DNA of 64,000 bases from AP-15 sp963774345 (GTDB lineage: Bacteria > Pseudomonadota > Alphaproteobacteria > ATCC43930 > CGMCC-115725): positions 124,001 through 188,000 of the forward strand of contig CAVZFB010000039.1 in assembly GCA_963774345.1 (NCBI GenBank). Reading direction: 5' to 3'. This document shows, in pieces, positions 15,600 through 24,664 of the stretch; within the stretch, counting starts at the first letter, position 1; every line of letters begins with the position of its first letter. The position numbers and the translations under genes are program-made. A model generated the notes under the pieces. It made no database searches, was not told the origin of the DNA, and saw only the letters and a program-made list of their open reading frames with translations.

Positions 15600-16499
15600 A
15601 TGCTTTCAGAAACCACCCTCGCCGCCTATCGGCGCGACGGGTTCGTCGTGCTTCCCGATATCCTGACGTCAAGCGAGGTGGAAGCCCTGCGCCAAGTCAC
15701 CGACGGGTTCGTGCAGGGCGCGCGCTCGGTCGCCGCCAATAACGAGATTTACGACCTCGAGGACTCGCATTCCGCTGCCGAGCCGCGGGTGCGGCGGATC
15801 AAGACCCCGCATCTGCATCACCCTGAATACGCGCGGGCCGTCCGCCATCCCAAAATCGTCGCCGTGCTGAAGGATTTGTGGGGCACGGTGCGCTTTGATA
15901 CCGGCAAGCTGAACATGAAATCGGCCGGCTATGGCGCGCCGATCGAATGGCACCAGGATTGGGCGTTCTATCCGCATACCAACGAGGATCTCGCCGCGGT
16001 CGGGATCATGCTCGACGATTGCGAGATGGAGAACGGGCCGATGATGGTGGTTCCCGGCAGCCACCGGGGCCCGATCCATGACCATCACGGCCCCGACGGA
16101 CGGTTCTGCGGCGCGATCGACCCCAACGCCTGCGATATCGGCATTTCACGGGCGGCGCCGTGTCTCGGCAAGGCCGGCTCGATCACCGTACACCACGTGC
16201 GCGCGGTACACGGCTCGGCGACCAATTTCTCGGGCAAGGAACGCCGGTTCCTGCTGTTCCAATATCGCGCCGCCGATGCCTGGCCATTGCTCGGCTTCAA
16301 AGATGGGATCGAGAAATTCGACGAGTTGCTGCTCGCCGGCGAGCCGACCTTGATGCCGCGCCTCGCCCCGGTGCCGGTCCGCTTGCCACTGCCCCCGGCC
16401 GAGTATCAAGGCTCGATCTACGAGAACCAGCGCGCCGCCGGGCGGCGGTTTTTCGCGACCGCGGCGGAACAGCAGCCGGTCGCGGCTGCCGCCGAATAG
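15600..16499 (+). CDS. Phytanoyl-CoA dioxygenase (PhyH) family Fe(II)/2-oxoglutarate oxygenase
   Basis: The 299-residue protein has the double-stranded beta-helix metal site: H-x-D in IEWHQDWAFYP and the distal His in HHVRAVHGSATNFS, followed by the 2-oxoglutarate-binding Arg in KERRFLLFQYR. The N-terminus (YRRDGFVVLPDILTSSEVEALR) is typical of PhyH relatives. It hydroxylates an unidentified substrate using 2-oxoglutarate and O2. A GGAGG site 5 bp before ATG 15600 fixes the start. Confidence 0.9.
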   Translation: MLSETTLAAYRRDGFVVLPDILTSSEVEALRQVTDGFVQGARSVAANNEIYDLEDSHSAAEPRVRRIKTPHLHHPEYARAVRHPKIVAVLKDLWGTVRFDTGKLNMKSAGYGAPIEWHQDWAFYPHTNEDLAAVGIMLDDCEMENGPMMVVPGSHRGPIHDHHGPDGRFCGAIDPNACDIGISRAAPCLGKAGSITVHHVRAVHGSATNFSGKERRFLLFQYRAADAWPLLGFKDGIEKFDELLLAGEPTLMPRLAPVPVRLPLPPAEYQGSIYENQRAAGRRFFATAAEQQPVAAAAE

Positions 16500-16576
16500 C
16501 CGCCGTCGCGATAGCGTCCGAGCGCCGGATGGCGTGCGTCCGGCTGGGTGCAGAGGTCGCCGTCTGCGGGGAGTCG

Positions 16577-17635
16577 CTAAGCCCGCGCTTCCAGGATCAT
16601 GTTGAACGGCGTCTCGGTGGCGCGGCGGACGTTGCGGAAGCCGCCGGCGGTGATGACCTCGCGCAACTTCGCCTCGCCGGCTTGCGCGCCGAGTGCCGCG
16701 CCCACTTCCTGCGACAGCGAGGTCGGCACGCACACCATCGTCGAGGCGGCGTAATAGATCCGGCCGATCGGGTTCAGATTGTCTTCGAGCCGGTCGCCGG
16801 CCATCGGCTCGACGATCATCCACGAGCCGTCCGGTTTCAAGGATTGCCGGACATGCGCGGCCGCGCCCGCGGGGTCGCCCATGTCGTGCAGGCAGTCGAA
16901 GAAGGCGACGAGATCGAAGTCCCTTTCCGGATAGTCCTTGGCGGTGCCGACCTCGAATCGGCAGTTGGCGCTGACACCATGCTCGCGGCATGGGCTTGGG
17001 CGTGCTCGATCGAGCTCGGGTGAAAATCGTAGCCGACGAACTGCGAGTTCGGGAAAGCCTGCGCCATCATCACGGTCGAGACCAGCCGTGGCCGCAGCCG
17101 ACATCGGCGACCTTGGCGCCTTTTTCCAGTTTGGCGACGACGCCGTCGAGCGCGGGCAACCAGTTGCTGACCAGATTGTTGTGGTAGCCAGGGCGGAAAA
17201 ACCGCGCCACCGCGCAGAACAGACAGGTCGCCTGATCGCCCCACCGACACGCCGCCGCCGGTCTTGAACGCCGGCTCGACCTTTGGCTGGTTGTCGAGAA
17301 TCGAGGCCATGCACGACAAAGGCGCCGATCATAAAGACCGGGCTGTCCTCGATCGCGAAGACCATCGCCTGCTCGGGCGGCAAGGTGAATTTCTGCGTCG
17401 CCGGGTCGTAGGAGACGTAGTTCGAAGCCGCCTGATGCGACAGCCACTCACGCAGGTAGCGCTGGTTTACCCCGGCTACGGCGGCGAGCTCGGCCACTGT
17501 CATCGGACCGCGCTCGTGCATGGTCTTGTAGAGGCCCAGCGCATCGCCGATCCGGACCAGCGCGACGCTCGCCGCGCCGCCCAGATCCGAAAGCATCTGT
17601 CCGACAAATTGATGCAGTTTGGTTTCGTCGACCAT
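16577..17635 (-). pseudogene. Class I SAM-dependent methyltransferase with winged-helix N-terminus (Rv2258c-like), internally frame-scrambled
   Basis: Residues 1-110 form the winged-helix dimerisation domain (MTVAELAAVAGVNQRYLREWLSHQAASNYV). The last 140 residues are the methyltransferase C-terminal half (YPERDFDLVAFFDCLHDMGDPAGAAAHV, LKPDGSWMIVEPMAGD). Between about 17000 and 17330 the conserved sequence leaves this frame. DNQPKVEPAFKTGG is in a second frame, RPGYHNNLVSNWLPALDG and the SAM motif KVADVGCGHG are in a third, and MMAQAFPNSQFVGYDFHPSSI is in the second again. Four indels with zero net effect leave a deceptive 352-codon open frame. Start ATG 17635 overlaps the ribosome site region of the GNAT gene end, implying coupling. 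Likely sequencing error. Confidence 0.75.
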
Positions 17636-17638
17636 TTT

Positions 17639-18175
17639 TTAGATCCCCCCTGTGTTAAGATTATTGTAATTTAATCCCGCGTCGCCCGCATCGTCAATCC
17701 CGCGCAACATCATCTCGACATGCGTGACCCCGAAATCGTCGAAGGGCTCGGACGTCACCGCGAAGCCGAAGCCCTCGTAAAAAGGCACCAGATGGCGCTG
17801 CGCCCGCAGCACTATGAGTTGCCCCGGGTACTTGTCCTGACACAGGCCGAGGGCGCGCTTCATCAATAACCGTCCCAGCCCCCGCCCACGCAGATGCGGG
17901 GCCAGCGCTACCCGGCCGATGCTGACAAGTGGTGGCGGCCCGGGCATCGGTGCCAGGCGGAGATAGCCGCCGAGCACGCCCGCTTCACGCAGCAGCAAAT
18001 GCCGTGCGGTCTGGTCGAGGCCGTCGAGGTCGGGATAAGGCGATCCCTGCTCGACGACGAAGATGTCCTGGCGGAATCGCAGGACGTCGTAGAGTTCCTG
18101 CGCCGACAGTTGCTCGAAGCGCAGCCATTCGAACGAGATTTCCGGGGCGATCTCTGGCAAGCTCTTTCTCTCCAT
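17639..18175 (-). CDS. GNAT-family N-acetyltransferase (ElaA-like)
   Basis: The 178-residue protein fits the ElaA subgroup: ELYDVLRFRQDIFVVEQGSPYPDLDGLDQTARHLL, then acetyl-CoA motif A LAPHLRGRGLGRLLMKRAL, then VPFYEGFGFAVTSEPFDDFGVTHVEM, in which the tail recalls the conserved F-x-x-x-G-I-x-H-x-x-M. Substrate unknown. Its stop is three bases before the methyltransferase ATG and its 3' end supplies a GGGGG ribosome site, so the two are translationally close. Only 23 bp separate its start from the divergent deacetylase gene. Confidence 0.87.
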   Translation of the reverse strand: MERKSLPEIAPEISFEWLRFEQLSAQELYDVLRFRQDIFVVEQGSPYPDLDGLDQTARHLLLREAGVLGGYLRLAPMPGPPPLVSIGRVALAPHLRGRGLGRLLMKRALGLCQDKYPGQLIVLRAQRHLVPFYEGFGFAVTSEPFDDFGVTHVEMMLRGIDDAGDAGLNYNNLNTGGI

Positions 18176-18198
18176 CTCTCCAGTCGAGGGCAGGTGTC

Positions 18199-19080
18199 AT
18201 GCAACCGCGCGACTATGGCCCGTTTCCGTACACGCCGATCAACGACCGGCCCAAGCTCGAATGGCCGGGCGGCGCTCGGCTGGCGGTGTGGGTCATCCCC
18301 AATATCGAGTTCTTTCCGTTGACCAAGGGTATTTCCGGCCATCCTGGCATACCGGCCGGCAATCCGCCGTCAGTGCGGGCCTGGGCGCAACGGGATTACG
18401 GCAACCGGGTCGGCATCTGGCGGATCATGGATGTGCTCAGCAAGCACGGGGTCCGCGCCAGCCCGACCGTCAACAGCGATATCTGCGACCATCACCCGCA
18501 GATCGTCCGCGCCGCGATCGAGCTCGGCTGGGAGATCCTCGGCCACAACCAGACGAACAGCGTATGGCTCGACGCGTTGAGCCCCGATGAGGAACAGCGC
18601 ACGATCGCCCGCACATTGTCGCGCATCGCCGAGATGACCGGCAAAAAGCCGCTCGGCTGGCTCGGCTCCGGCCTCGCCGAGACCTGGCACACGCTCGACT
18701 TCCTGACCGAGGAGGGCTGTCTTTACGTCGCTGACTGGGTCAATGACGACCAGCCCTATTTGATGGATATCGGCGGCAAACCGCTGGTCTCTATCCCCTA
18801 TTCCTATGAGATCAACGACGCGCCGCACTTCAATTACCGGAACGGCACGATCGGCGAGTTCGAGGCGATGATCCGCCGCCAGTTCGACACGCTCTACGCC
18901 GAGGGCGCGCAGTCGGGCCGGGTCATGGCGATCTGCCTGCACCCCTATCTGATCGGCGTGCCGCACCGCATCGCCGGGCTCGACTCGGCGCTAAAATACA
19001 TCCGCGCGCATGACGGCGTCTGGTTCGCCACCGGCGAAGAGATCGTGCGCCACTGGCTGCAGTCGGGCGCAACCTTCTGA
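18199..19080 (+). CDS. Polysaccharide deacetylase family protein (PuuE/allantoinase-like)
   Basis: The 293-residue protein belongs to the NodB-fold group with cytosolic PuuE-type members: GPFPYTPINDRPKLEWPGGARLAVWVIPNIEF, WRIMDVLSKHGVRASPTVNSDICDHHPQIVRAAIELGWEILGHNQTN (metal-binding Asp and His region), TGKKPLGWLGSGLAET, LVSIPYSYEINDAPHF, and CLHPYLIGVPHRIAGLDSAL. Such proteins hydrolyse C-N bonds of ureides or deacetylate small substrates rather than wall polymers; no signal peptide is present. ATG 18199 was chosen at the start of the conserved region. Confidence 0.88.
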   Translation: MQPRDYGPFPYTPINDRPKLEWPGGARLAVWVIPNIEFFPLTKGISGHPGIPAGNPPSVRAWAQRDYGNRVGIWRIMDVLSKHGVRASPTVNSDICDHHPQIVRAAIELGWEILGHNQTNSVWLDALSPDEEQRTIARTLSRIAEMTGKKPLGWLGSGLAETWHTLDFLTEEGCLYVADWVNDDQPYLMDIGGKPLVSIPYSYEINDAPHFNYRNGTIGEFEAMIRRQFDTLYAEGAQSGRVMAICLHPYLIGVPHRIAGLDSALKYIRAHDGVWFATGEEIVRHWLQSGATF

Positions 19081-19109
19081 GCGCTGCTTGCAGCCGCGGC
19101 GCCTGGTTG

Positions 19110-19431
19110 TTATCCGCCGGGGGCGCGGTAATTGATGCTCTTGGCGAGGGCTTGGTCGACTTCCTCGACGGTCAGCAACGCCGTCGTCCGGGTGCGCGCC
19201 AGTCCCGCCGCTGATACCGCGATTCCCAGCGCGGCGGCGGTCGACATTGTCGGGCAGATCGACGATCACATAGGCGTCGTCAGGGCCGAGGGCGTTGTAG
19301 AAGCACTCGACTTTGCCGCCGACGCCCTCGACCGCCGTGGCGACCGCCCGCCTGCGGCCGGAAGCCTTGTCTCGCTGCAAACCGCGCAGACCCTCCGCGG
19401 TGTAAGATGCCGAGATCAGATATTTGGGCAT
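19110..19431 (-). CDS. GYD-domain protein (frameshifted once)
   Basis: The start at 19431 gives MPKYLISASYTAEGLRGLQRDKASGRRRAVATAVEGVGGKVECFYNALGPDDAYVIVDLPDNVD, the typical GYD-domain N-terminus. Near 19245 the frame changes, and TVEEVDQALAKSINYRAPGG in another frame finishes the domain at TAA 19110-19112. The corrected product is about 106 residues, the normal length for these ferredoxin-like-fold proteins of unknown function. A single-base indel accounts for the break. Confidence 0.75.
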
Positions 19432-19517
19432 TTCCGTACCTCCCTGAGATCGCCCGTTTCGGTGACGGGCGCAGCTCGAAGCTTACCTCCGGCCGATCGC
19501 GCAGGCCAGCGTCGCCG

Positions 19518-19964
19518 TTACGCCCGGCTCGACTGCGCCTTTAGCGCGGCAAGCTCGCGGCGCAGTGCGCGCAACTCCTCGAACCGGGGGGTGACGTCGC
19601 GCAGAAAGGCGGCGATCCCGACCAGCGCACCGGCATCGTCGTGAATCGGCAGAATGGTAAATTCGACCGAGATCCGCTTTCCATCCTTGCGCATTGCGGG
19701 CACGGCCAGCACCTCGCCCTCTCCGTAGCGGCTTGCAGCACCCGCCATGACCCGATGATAGCCCTCCCAGTGACGCGCGCGCTGGGCCTCGGGCACGATC
19801 AGGTCGAGGGTTTGGCCGAGCGCCTCGCCCGGTTCGTAACCGAAGATGCGAGTCGCCGAGGCATTCCAGAACCGGATCTTGCCCTCCCGATCGGCGTAGA
19901 CGACCGCGTCGGGACTGTCGGTCGCCAGAAGCTGTAGAAACCCGGCCGGCAGCTCATCGCTCAT
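19518..19964 (-). CDS. PAS-domain protein
   Basis: A 148-residue single PAS domain: ATDSPDAVVYADREGKIRFWNASATRIFGYEPGEALGQTLDLIVPEAQRARHWEGYHRVMAG, then KRISVEFTILPIHDDAGALVGIAAFLRDVT, then a short helical tail (FEELRALRRELAAL). No output domain is attached, so it is a stand-alone sensor or adaptor that may signal through an unlinked partner. GGAGG six bases before ATG 19964 fixes the start. Confidence 0.88.
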   Translation of the reverse strand: MSDELPAGFLQLLATDSPDAVVYADREGKIRFWNASATRIFGYEPGEALGQTLDLIVPEAQRARHWEGYHRVMAGAASRYGEGEVLAVPAMRKDGKRISVEFTILPIHDDAGALVGIAAFLRDVTPRFEELRALRRELAALKAQSSRA

Positions 19965-19986
19965 CTGTTCCTCCAACCGCAATCGC

Positions 19987-20529
19987 TCACCTGCCGAAAC
20001 AAGCGGCGAGGCCGAAGAGTACGCCGCTTGCTGCGAACAAAATCAGCGGATTGAGCCTCGGCCAGCGCAACAGCACGACTGTCGCCACGATCGCCGCGGC
20101 CCACACCGCGCGGCCGCCGGACACCTGCAGAACCGCCAGCCCGCCGGCCAGCACCAGCCCGGCGGCGATCGGCGCCAGGCCTTGCTCGATCGCGGCGTGC
20201 CAGGGCGAGCCGCGCCACCTTCCCCACATTCGCGCCGCTCCATAGACCAGCAGCGAGGACGGCAGATAGAGCGCCACCGTCGCGGTCAAGGCGCCTGCCC
20301 AGCCTGCGACCTTCCAACCGATCAGCGCCGACAGCATCGTGCCGGGGCCGGGTGCGGCGCGCGAGATCGCGAACAAATCGGCGAATTGGCGTTGCGTCGT
20401 CCAATGGTGGACGCCGACTGCCTGATGCTCGATCTCGGCGAGCAGCGAGGCGCCGCCGCCGATCGAAAGCAGTGACAGCGGACCAAAGACAAAGACCAGA
20501 GCGAGCAGTGACCGCCAATCGTCGGGCAT
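19987..20529 (-). CDS. Chromate transporter family protein, second half-size subunit
   Basis: A 180-residue half-size CHR protein with the signature FGPLSLLSIGGGASLLAEIEHQ (F-x-x-x-S-x-G-G-G/A near the N-terminus), AISRAAPGPGTMLSALIGWKVAGW and several membrane segments. Short-chain CHR proteins occur as tandem pairs that together equal one full ChrA; the other half is directly upstream, one base away. Function is chromate efflux or, as often with this family, another anion. Confidence 0.85.
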   Translation of the reverse strand: MPDDWRSLLALVFVFGPLSLLSIGGGASLLAEIEHQAVGVHHWTTQRQFADLFAISRAAPGPGTMLSALIGWKVAGWAGALTATVALYLPSSLLVYGAARMWGRWRGSPWHAAIEQGLAPIAAGLVLAGGLAVLQVSGGRAVWAAAIVATVVLLRWPRLNPLILFAASGVLFGLAACFGR

Positions 20530-20530
20530 G

Positions 20531-21106
20531 TCAGCTCCGCCGCCGCTGCACCAGAGCGAGGCCGATGCTGAGCGGGGCCAGGCACAGGATCACCGGCAGC
20601 ATCGGCCAGCGCAGCACGCCGACCGAGAGCACAGTCGCGATCGTGACCAGGATCTGCCCGATCTGCGAAGCGCCGCGCGGGACCAGCACTAGCCCGGTCG
20701 CAAAGGTCAGCCCGATCGCCGCCGCTGCGACTCCGTCGAGAACGGCGTGCGCCACCTCGCTGCCGGCGATCCTGGCATAACCTGCGGCCAACGCCACCAC
20801 GATCACCAGCGGTCCCGACAGCAGCCCGACGACCGCCGTCAATGCGCCCAAGCCGCCACGCAGCCTCTGCCCGACCTGGACCGTCAGATTGACCCCGGCC
20901 GAGCCCGGCATCAGGCGGCTGAGCCCGACATCGGTCAGAAACGTCTGATCGCTGATCCAGTGCCGGCGCTGCACGAAGGCACGGTAGAGCCAAGCCGCCG
21001 TGCCGCCGCCAAAGCTGGTCACGCCGAGCCGGAAAAACGCCGCGGAAATCGCCAGCAGACTTACCCGCGCCGTGCCATCGGCATGTCGATCAGTGATCTC
21101 GGCCAC
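20531..21106 (-). CDS. Chromate transporter family protein, first half-size subunit
   Basis: A 191-residue half-size CHR protein with LGVTSFGGGTAAWLYRAFVQRRHWISDQTFLTDVGLSRLMPGSAGVNLTVQVG, the canonical F-G-G-x and PGP-like (here MPGSAG) motifs, and about five or six membrane segments. It uses a GTG start at 21106. The downstream paralogue starts immediately after it, so the two are surely cotranscribed and probably form a heterodimer. Confidence 0.85.
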   Translation of the reverse strand: MAEITDRHADGTARVSLLAISAAFFRLGVTSFGGGTAAWLYRAFVQRRHWISDQTFLTDVGLSRLMPGSAGVNLTVQVGQRLRGGLGALTAVVGLLSGPLVIVVALAAGYARIAGSEVAHAVLDGVAAAAIGLTFATGLVLVPRGASQIGQILVTIATVLSVGVLRWPMLPVILCLAPLSIGLALVQRRRS

Positions 21107-21250
21107 AGCACCCTTCCCCCGTTGGCCCCGGCAGCAAGGTTATCCCCTGCCCCTACGCGCGGCGAGCGGCTTTGCGCTGCAGATTGACCATTGCCGGACC
21201 GAGTGCGACGCTTTGCGGAAAGCCGGACGGAACTGCTGGAGAAGCGGGCG

Positions 21251-22759
21251 ATGGCAATCGACGAGCGTGAACATTGGGATGTGATCGTGGTCGGGGCCGG
21301 CAATGCCGCCACCTGCGCGGCGCTGTCGGCGCGTGAAGGCGGCGCCAGAGTGCTGATGCTCGAAGTGGCGCCCGAAGACCAGCGCGGCGGCAACTCGGCC
21401 TTCACCGGCGGCGCGTTTCGGGTCGTCTATCACGGCGGCGAGGACCTCGCCCGGCTGATCCCGGACATGAACGAGACCGAGCTCAAAGACGTCGATTTCG
21501 GCACCTATACCGAGGAGCAGTATTTCGACGATATGGGCCGGCTGACCCAGTATCGCTGCGACCCTGACCTGACGGAGATCCTGATCCGCAGCAGCTTTGC
21601 CGCCGGCGTATGGATGCGCGAAAAAGGCGTGCGGTTTCAGCTCGGGCTCGGCCGCCAGGCGTTCCGGGTCGACGGCAAGTTCAAATTCTGGGGCGGGCTC
21701 GCCTGCCATATCTGGGGCGGCGGCAAGGAGTTGGTCAAGGCATTGCACGCTCGCGCAGCGCGCGACGGGATCACGGTGCTGTACGAGACGCCGGCGATTG
21801 CGCTGCTGAGCGGCGACCGCGGGGTCGAGGGGGTGCGTGTGCGCCACCAGGGGCGTGCACGCGACTTGCGGTCAAAGGCGGTGGTGCTGGCCTGCGGCGG
21901 GTTCGAGGCCAATGCCGAGATGCGGGCGCGCTATCTCGGGCCGAATTGGGACCTCGCCAAGGTTCGCGGCTCGCGGTTCAACACCGGCCAGGGGCTGAAG
22001 ATGGCGATCGACCTGGGTGCGGCGGTCGCCGGGCACTGGTCGGGCGCGCATTCGGTCGCCTGGGATTTGAACGCGCCGCCTTTCGGCGACCTTGATGTCG
22101 GCGACCGCTTCCAAAAGCATAACTACCCGTTCGGCATCATCGTCAACGCGCGCGGCGAACGTTATTTGGACGAAGGCCTCGATTTCCACAGCTACACTTA
22201 TGCCAAATACGGTGGCGAGATCCTGAACCAGCCGGGCATGTTCGCCTGGCAGATCTTCGACCAGAAAGTCGTCCATCTATTGCGCGAAGAGTACCGCATC
22301 CCGCGCATCACCAAAGAAAAAGCCGACAGTATCGAGGCCCTGGCGCCGCGGCTAGAAGGCGTCGACCCGGCCCGTTTTCTGGAGACGGTGCGCGCGTTCA
22401 ACGCCGCCCCGCGGCCTGACGCGCCGTTCAACCCCAACATCCATGACGGGCTGCGCACAACTGGTCTGGCGATCGACAAGACCAATTGGGCCCAGCGCCT
22501 CGACCAGCCGCCCTTCGAGGCCTATGCGGTGACGACCGGCATCACCTTTACTTTCGGCGGTCTCAAGATCACCAACGAGGCGCAAGTCGAGGACACTACC
22601 GGCCACCCGCTTCCCGGCCTCTATGCCGCGGGCGAGATGGTCGGCGGGCTGTTCTATCACAACTACGCCAGCGGCACCGGGCTGATGTCCGGCCTCGTCT
22701 TCGGCCGCCTCGCCGGGAAAGGTGCGGCAGCGGGGGCCACGGGGCGAATTGCCGGATGA
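21251..22759 (+). CDS. FAD-dependent dehydrogenase of the fumarate reductase/succinate dehydrogenase flavoprotein family (TcuA-like)
   Basis: The 502-residue protein has an N-terminal FAD-binding Rossmann motif (DVIVVGAGNAATCAALSAREGG), the flavoprotein segment RGGNSAFTGGAFRVVY, FGIIVNARGERYLDEGLDFHSYTYAKYG, TGITFTFGGLKITNEAQV, and the FAD-binding tail PGLYAAGEMVGGLFYHNYASGTGLMSG. It resembles tricarballylate dehydrogenase TcuA. No TcuB partner is seen. ATG 21251 with GGAGAAG upstream was preferred over an earlier ATG at 21191. Its C-terminal coding segment is echoed by a fragment at 23662. Confidence 0.87.
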   Translation: MAIDEREHWDVIVVGAGNAATCAALSAREGGARVLMLEVAPEDQRGGNSAFTGGAFRVVYHGGEDLARLIPDMNETELKDVDFGTYTEEQYFDDMGRLTQYRCDPDLTEILIRSSFAAGVWMREKGVRFQLGLGRQAFRVDGKFKFWGGLACHIWGGGKELVKALHARAARDGITVLYETPAIALLSGDRGVEGVRVRHQGRARDLRSKAVVLACGGFEANAEMRARYLGPNWDLAKVRGSRFNTGQGLKMAIDLGAAVAGHWSGAHSVAWDLNAPPFGDLDVGDRFQKHNYPFGIIVNARGERYLDEGLDFHSYTYAKYGGEILNQPGMFAWQIFDQKVVHLLREEYRIPRITKEKADSIEALAPRLEGVDPARFLETVRAFNAAPRPDAPFNPNIHDGLRTTGLAIDKTNWAQRLDQPPFEAYAVTTGITFTFGGLKITNEAQVEDTTGHPLPGLYAAGEMVGGLFYHNYASGTGLMSGLVFGRLAGKGAAAGATGRIAG

Positions 22760-22792
22760 ATACGAAATAACCGAGAGGCGTGGGCCCAAGGG

Positions 22793-23275
22793 TCAGGTCG
22801 GCTGGTTCGTCGTGATATTCCATTTGAAGCTGTTGGTTGCGCCTTTGGCGCCGCTGGCCAGGAATTCCGTGTATTCGAAGTCGATCTGACCAAAGATCAG
22901 GGCGATTGTTTCGGTTGGCCGGTTTTCCGTTTGCGATTCCGCCATGTTGACCGACGCAATGGCGATTTCCTTCATATTGAGGACCAGGAACGTCTCGGGT
23001 GCGGCGCCGGTTCTAACGATCGTCAAGGTTCCGGTGGCAATGTGAGAGCCCTTTGCGACCGCTGCGAGCAGCGGGGCCGAGGCGAGATCGATCAGCTTCT
23101 GCACCGAAAGCTGGTGAAAATTCGGCTTCCCGGCGGCCACGCCGCCGCCGCCCGCTGCCGCTTGCGCTTCGGCGACGCCCCAGCTCCAACCGAGGATATC
23201 GATCTCGCCCTTGTGCTGCACATCTTGCGATTCTCCTGCGATGCCCGCGAGTTTGAGAAACATGTCGACGGCCAT
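22793..23275 (-). CDS. hcp: Hcp family protein (type VI secretion tube), orphan
   Basis: A 160-residue Hcp1-type protein: MAVDMFLKLAGIAGESQDVQHKGEIDILGWSWG, then NFHQLSVQKLIDLASAPLLAAVAKG, then ETFLVLNMKEIAIASVNMAESQTENRPTETIALIFGQIDFEYTEF. Hcp forms the hexameric rings of the T6SS tube and is secreted. No other tss gene or adjacent effector is visible. A GGAGG site seven bases before ATG 23275 fixes the start; the frame remains open further upstream without homology. It points opposite to both flanking oxidoreductase genes. Confidence 0.9.
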   Translation of the reverse strand: MAVDMFLKLAGIAGESQDVQHKGEIDILGWSWGVAEAQAAAGGGGVAAGKPNFHQLSVQKLIDLASAPLLAAVAKGSHIATGTLTIVRTGAAPETFLVLNMKEIAIASVNMAESQTENRPTETIALIFGQIDFEYTEFLASGAKGATNSFKWNITTNQPT

Positions 23276-23661
23276 TCGGCACCCTCCCTGGATACGTCGG
23301 CCGGGATCCGTCCCGTTCGATCGGCTCCGGCCATCAAACAGCATATAATCCCGCCGGGGCACAGCAAGCGCAGCGGGCGCAGCCGTTAGTGGCACGGTGC
23401 TTGCCGCGAACGAACCACGTCTCAACCTTTGGCGGATCGGATTTGACGGCTCGCAGTCTCTGACGCTCACTGACCCGCCGTGCCCTTCAGCGATTCGAGC
23501 ATTCGCGCCAAGAGGCGGCGCTCGCCGCTGCCGGTAGACGGTTCGGGGACGGCGCGGCACGTCATCTCGGCTGGCTGACAGCGCCGGTCCCTCCTCGGCC
23601 AATTTTTCTTCCTGCTCGCCACCCGCGCTGGTCCATGATGGGATGGCTGACGCCAGATCCG
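23276..23661. other. Intergenic stretch, no gene recognised
   Basis: The 455-bp gap between hcp and the aldo-keto reductase start contains the hcp ribosome site next to 23281 and the remnant listed at 23662. The rest has no convincing ORF, RNA or repeat. Short minus-strand open frames are composition artefacts. Confidence 0.5.
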
Positions 23662-23721
23662 TCCGGCACCGTGTTCGGCCGCATCGCCGGGAAAGGTGCT
23701 GCCGCGGGAGCGAAAGGGGTG
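23662..23721 (+). pseudogene. Remnant of a flavoprotein C-terminus, similar to the end of the 21251-22759 gene
   Basis: The segment encodes SGTVFGRIAGKGAAAGAKGV, closely matching SGLVFGRLAGKGAAAGATG at the end of the FAD dehydrogenase (22690-22743); about 47 of 57 aligned bases agree. No start codon or upstream flavoprotein sequence is present, so it looks like the scar of a lost paralogue or partial duplication. It runs in frame into the next gene's ATG without stopping. Confidence 0.55.
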
Positions 23722-23730
23722 AAGAGACTC

Positions 23731-24664
23731 ATGCACTTGACGGCCTCTCGACGCTGGTTGCTGAGCGCTGGCGCAGGGCTCGCCGCCACGGCCTGGCTGC
23801 CGGCTTTGGGCGAGGAGAAGACCGGCTCGCCGGGGTTGATCGCACGACCGATCCCGTATTCGGGCGAGCGCTTGCCGGTGATCGGGCTCGGCACCTCCGA
23901 GGTCTTCGATGTCGGCGACGATCCCGCGCGCCGACAGGCCTGCGCCGAGGTGTTGAAGACCCTGGTGGCAGGGGGCGGCAAACTCATCGATACAGCACCC
24001 TCCTACGGGACAGCGGAGAGCGTTGTCGGCGACCTCCTCGCCGCAACCCGACTGCGAGGCCGGGTCTTTCTCGCGACCAAGCTCGAAGACTATGATCGCA
24101 ACACCGGTGCGGCTCAGCTGCATGCTTCTTTGCAGCGGCTGCACACCGATCGGGTCGATCTGATGCAGCTCCACAACGTCAGCGATCCACACCAGGATCT
24201 GGCGATGCTGCGCGAATGGAAATCGCAAGGTCTTGTGCCGGTACATCGGCATCACCACCTCTTCCGGCGGCGACTTCGATGCCGTCGAAGCCGTGCTCCG
24301 GCAGCAGAAACCGGATTTTCTCCAGGTCAATTACTCGCTCGCCGATCGCATGGCGGAGCAGCGGGTGATCCCGGCCGCGGCCGAAATCGGCGCGGCGGTG
24401 TTGACCGATCTGCCCTTTGCCCGCAATCGGCTGTTCGGGGCGGTACGGGGCCAAAAGCTGCCGGAATGGGCCGGCGATTTCGACGCCACAAGCTGGGCGC
24501 AGTTCTTTCTCAAATATCTGCTCGGCAACGAGGCGGTCACCGCGGTCATCCCCGGCACCAGCAACCCGCAACACATGGCGGACAATCTCGCGGCCGGCAG
24601 GAGGCGTCTACCCGACGCGGCGCAGCGACAGCGGATGGTCGCATTCTTCGAGGCCCTCCGCTAA
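23731..24664 (+). CDS. Aldo/keto reductase family protein with Tat-like signal (frameshifted once)
   Basis: Starts MHLTASRRWLLSAGAGLAATAWLPALG, a Tat-like signal, then PVIGLGTSEVFDVG, the AKR core GGGKLIDTAPSYGTAESVVGDLL, LATKLEDY and RLHTDRVDLMQLHNV. Near 24236 the frame shifts and the protein continues RYIGITTSSGGDFDAVEAVL, PDFLQVNYSLADR, and YLLGNEAVTAVIPGTSNPQHMADN. The corrected length is about 310 residues, normal for an AKR. Catalytic Asp, Tyr and Lys positions are recognisable. Export of an NADPH-type AKR is unusual but known in Tat-signal oxidoreductases. Confidence 0.8.

Noticed and set aside
22793..23275. Type VI secretion gene cluster
   Set aside because: Only Hcp is present; neighbours are metabolic.
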